A program made the position numbers and the translations under genes. A stretch of 24,460 nt of DNA from CAZBQC01 sp964494015 (GTDB lineage Bacteria; Bacillota_I; Bacilli_A; RF39; UBA660): contig CAZBQC010000009.1 in assembly GCA_964494015.1 (NCBI GenBank), positions 1-24,460 on the forward strand, read 5' to 3'. The first letter of the stretch is position 1. The number at the start of each line of letters is the position of its first letter. The notes under the pieces are model-generated. The model was given only the letters and a program-made list of their open reading frames with translations. It did not search any database and was not told the origin of the DNA. This document shows positions 23,579-24,460 of the stretch, one piece after another.

Positions 23579-23739
23579 AAGTTTTGATGCTTTTCTAACT
23601 GGTAAAGTCATGTCTTTTAAGTCATCATCTTTCAGTAAATATAATTTGGAATCTTTATTTATTCGAACACTTTTTTCTTCAGTCATCACAGCATCTTCTA
23701 TTTTTTCATAATCTGTGACATTTCTTTTACTTCTTCAAT
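23570..23739 (-). pseudogene. Small minus-strand ORF or frameshifted gene remnant, unidentified
   Basis: The minus strand encodes a 38-aa ORF from ATG at 23686 (MTEEKSVRINKDSKLYLLKD...) to TGA at 23570-23572, and the frame stays open upstream to about 23735. A second frame just upstream (IEEVKEMSQIMKK, from about 23739) runs into a stop directly after six A (plus-strand T run 23701-23706). One extra A would join the two frames into one longer reading frame. This looks like the 3' end of a real gene broken by homopolymer slippage; it keeps its terminator. The 38-aa form has no strong ribosome binding site. The family is not recognised. Confidence 0.35.
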
Positions 23740-23852
23740 TTAAAAAAAATATCAAGTAAAGATAAAGATCCTATAAATTAATGTAACTTTTTTAGAAATT
23801 TGTTAATAATATATTAAGGTAGTACATTAATAATAAAAAACTCATCTTTTTA
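23740..23852. other. AT-rich spacer upstream of the rpsL promoter; nothing recognised
   Basis: No ORF, RNA gene or repeat seen. Composed mostly of A and T runs, which could act as an UP-element-like region just before the strong ribosomal promoter. Confidence 0.5.
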
Positions 23853-23881
23853 TTGACAACTTTCAACTTAGATGGTATATT
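23853..23881 (+). promoter_or_regulatory. Promoter of the rpsL-rpsG operon
   Basis: Consensus TTGACA (23853-23858), 17-bp spacer, TATATT (23876-23881) with an extended -10 TG (23873-23874). Start near 23888, leaving a ~93-nt leader. Confidence 0.85.
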
Positions 23882-23887
23882 ATTACT

Positions 23888-23972
23888 GCTTATCAATTTG
23901 GTTTTGTGTTTCATCGCACAAAACTTAATTTAATAAAGATAATGATACACCTGGATATGTGTAAGAAAGGAG
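23888..23972 (+). promoter_or_regulatory. Structured 5' leader of rpsL, candidate autoregulatory element
   Basis: A perfect 8-bp hairpin GTTTTGTG (23901-23908) with CACAAAAC (23917-23924) is followed by a second small one, TACAC (23946-23950) with GTGTA (23959-23963), ending just before AAAGGAG (23966-23972). Neither has a T run, so they are not simple terminators. A ribosomal protein binding role is possible but unproven. Confidence 0.4.
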
Positions 23973-23980
23973 AAACAAAT

Positions 23981-24394
23981 ATGCCTACAATCAATCAGTT
24001 AGTTAGGAAAAATCGTAAGAAAAAAGTTAGAAAGCCTAAGTCACCGGTTTTACTAGCAGGAATTAATACTATTAAGAGAAAAGCAACTAAAATTGCTGCA
24101 CCTCAAAAACGTGGAGTATGCACACTTGTCAAGACAACAACTCCTAAAAAACCTAATTCCGCACTTCGTAAAATAGCGAAAGTACGCCTTACTAATGGTA
24201 TGGAAGTCACATGCTATATACCTGGTGAAGGACATAATTTGCAAGAACATAGTGTGGTTATGATTCGTGGTGGAAGAGTACCGGATCTAATTGGTGTTAG
24301 ATATCATATTATACGTGGAACACTAGATACAGCTGGTGTTAAAGATCGAAAACAAGGCCGTAGTAGATATGGTAGTAAAAGACCGAAAAAATAA
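23981..24394 (+). CDS. rpsL: 30S ribosomal protein S12
   Basis: 137-aa S12 of the longer Bacillota type, in the decoding centre of the small subunit. The ATG at 23981 follows AAAGGAG; an in-frame ATG at 23906 lies in the leader and is not used. Conserved blocks PQKRGVCT, TTTPKKPNSALRK (with K57 at the K43 position) and EGHNLQEHSVV are intact. The loop normally reading GRVKDLPGVRYH is GRVPDLIGVRYH here: P101 stands at the K88 position and I104 at the P91 position (Mycobacterium-style numbering), while D102, the methylthiolation site in some bacteria, is kept. rpsG follows 26 nt later. Confidence 0.98.
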   Translation: MPTINQLVRKNRKKKVRKPKSPVLLAGINTIKRKATKIAAPQKRGVCTLVKTTTPKKPNSALRKIAKVRLTNGMEVTCYIPGEGHNLQEHSVVMIRGGRVPDLIGVRYHIIRGTLDTAGVKDRKQGRSRYGSKRPKK

Positions 24395-24420
24395 TTAACA
24401 TAAAAGAAAGGAGAATAAAT

Positions 24421-24460
24421 ATGCGCAAAAGACGTGCTGTTAAAAGAGATGTCTTACCAG
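24421..24460 (+). CDS. rpsG: 30S ribosomal protein S7, 5' end (runs out of window)
   Basis: Only 13 codons are visible: MRKRRAVKRDVLP, the start of S7, whose RDVLPDP motif is diagnostic. AAAGGAGA (24407-24414) precedes the ATG. The position after rpsL is the universal str operon order. Confidence 0.9.
   Translation, partial: MRKRRAVKRDVLP

Noticed and set aside
1..24460. UGA read as tryptophan, as in mycoplasmas
   Set aside because: TGA works as the stop of uvrB, trxB and the nucleoside kinase gene, and the tryptophans read are TGG.

Overview
The window is AT-rich chromosomal DNA from a low-GC Gram-positive bacterium of the Bacilli/Mollicutes-like side of Bacillota, probably an uncultured one. 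The gene set and order support this: uvrB-uvrA, a YvlD-like membrane protein, lgt, trxB, yvcK, whiA, clpP, then cdaA-cdaR, sepF, divIVA and the rpsL-rpsG ribosomal operon. The standard code is used. TGA ends uvrB, trxB and the nucleoside kinase gene, and tryptophans are TGG, so this is not a UGA=Trp mycoplasma.

Layout. (1) 1-821: the 3' part of a phosphodiester glycosidase gene, followed by a terminator. (2) 955-6025: a four-gene phosphonate cassette with its own strong promoter. It encodes PEP mutase (with an N-terminal cytidylyltransferase-like domain), phosphonopyruvate decarboxylase, a LicD-like phosphotransferase, and a fusion of a sugar-type nucleotidyltransferase to an iron-type alcohol dehydrogenase. 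Together they suggest PEP -> phosphonopyruvate -> phosphonoacetaldehyde -> 2-hydroxyethylphosphonate -> CMP-activated 2-hydroxyethylphosphonate -> transfer to a surface glycan. The cassette lies between two copies of a ~65-bp terminator-bearing direct repeat and uses arginine codons unlike its neighbours, so it looks like an acquired island. (3) 6219-15852: a long same-strand run of uvrB, a radical SAM/SPASM gene, uvrA, a yvlD-like gene, lgt, trxB, yvcK and whiA, with an internal promoter before uvrA. (4) 15904-17417, minus strand: two paralogous small membrane proteins of unknown function, and clpP. (5) 17529-20202: a TGS-domain nucleoside kinase and glyceraldehyde-3-phosphate dehydrogenase, with a strong terminator. 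(6) 20457-23515: cdaA, cdaR, sepF and divIVA, linking cyclic di-AMP synthesis to division and polarity proteins. (7) 23516-23980: an intergenic stretch with two terminators, a decayed minus-strand ORF and the ribosomal promoter. (8) 23981 to the end: rpsL and the start of rpsG.

Most of the window is ordinary housekeeping DNA. The most interesting parts are the phosphonate cassette (its fused activation enzyme and its repeat-bounded insertion), the radical SAM gene inside the uvr operon, the tandem membrane paralogues, and ribosomal protein S12 with non-lysine and non-proline residues at two classical streptomycin-related positions.
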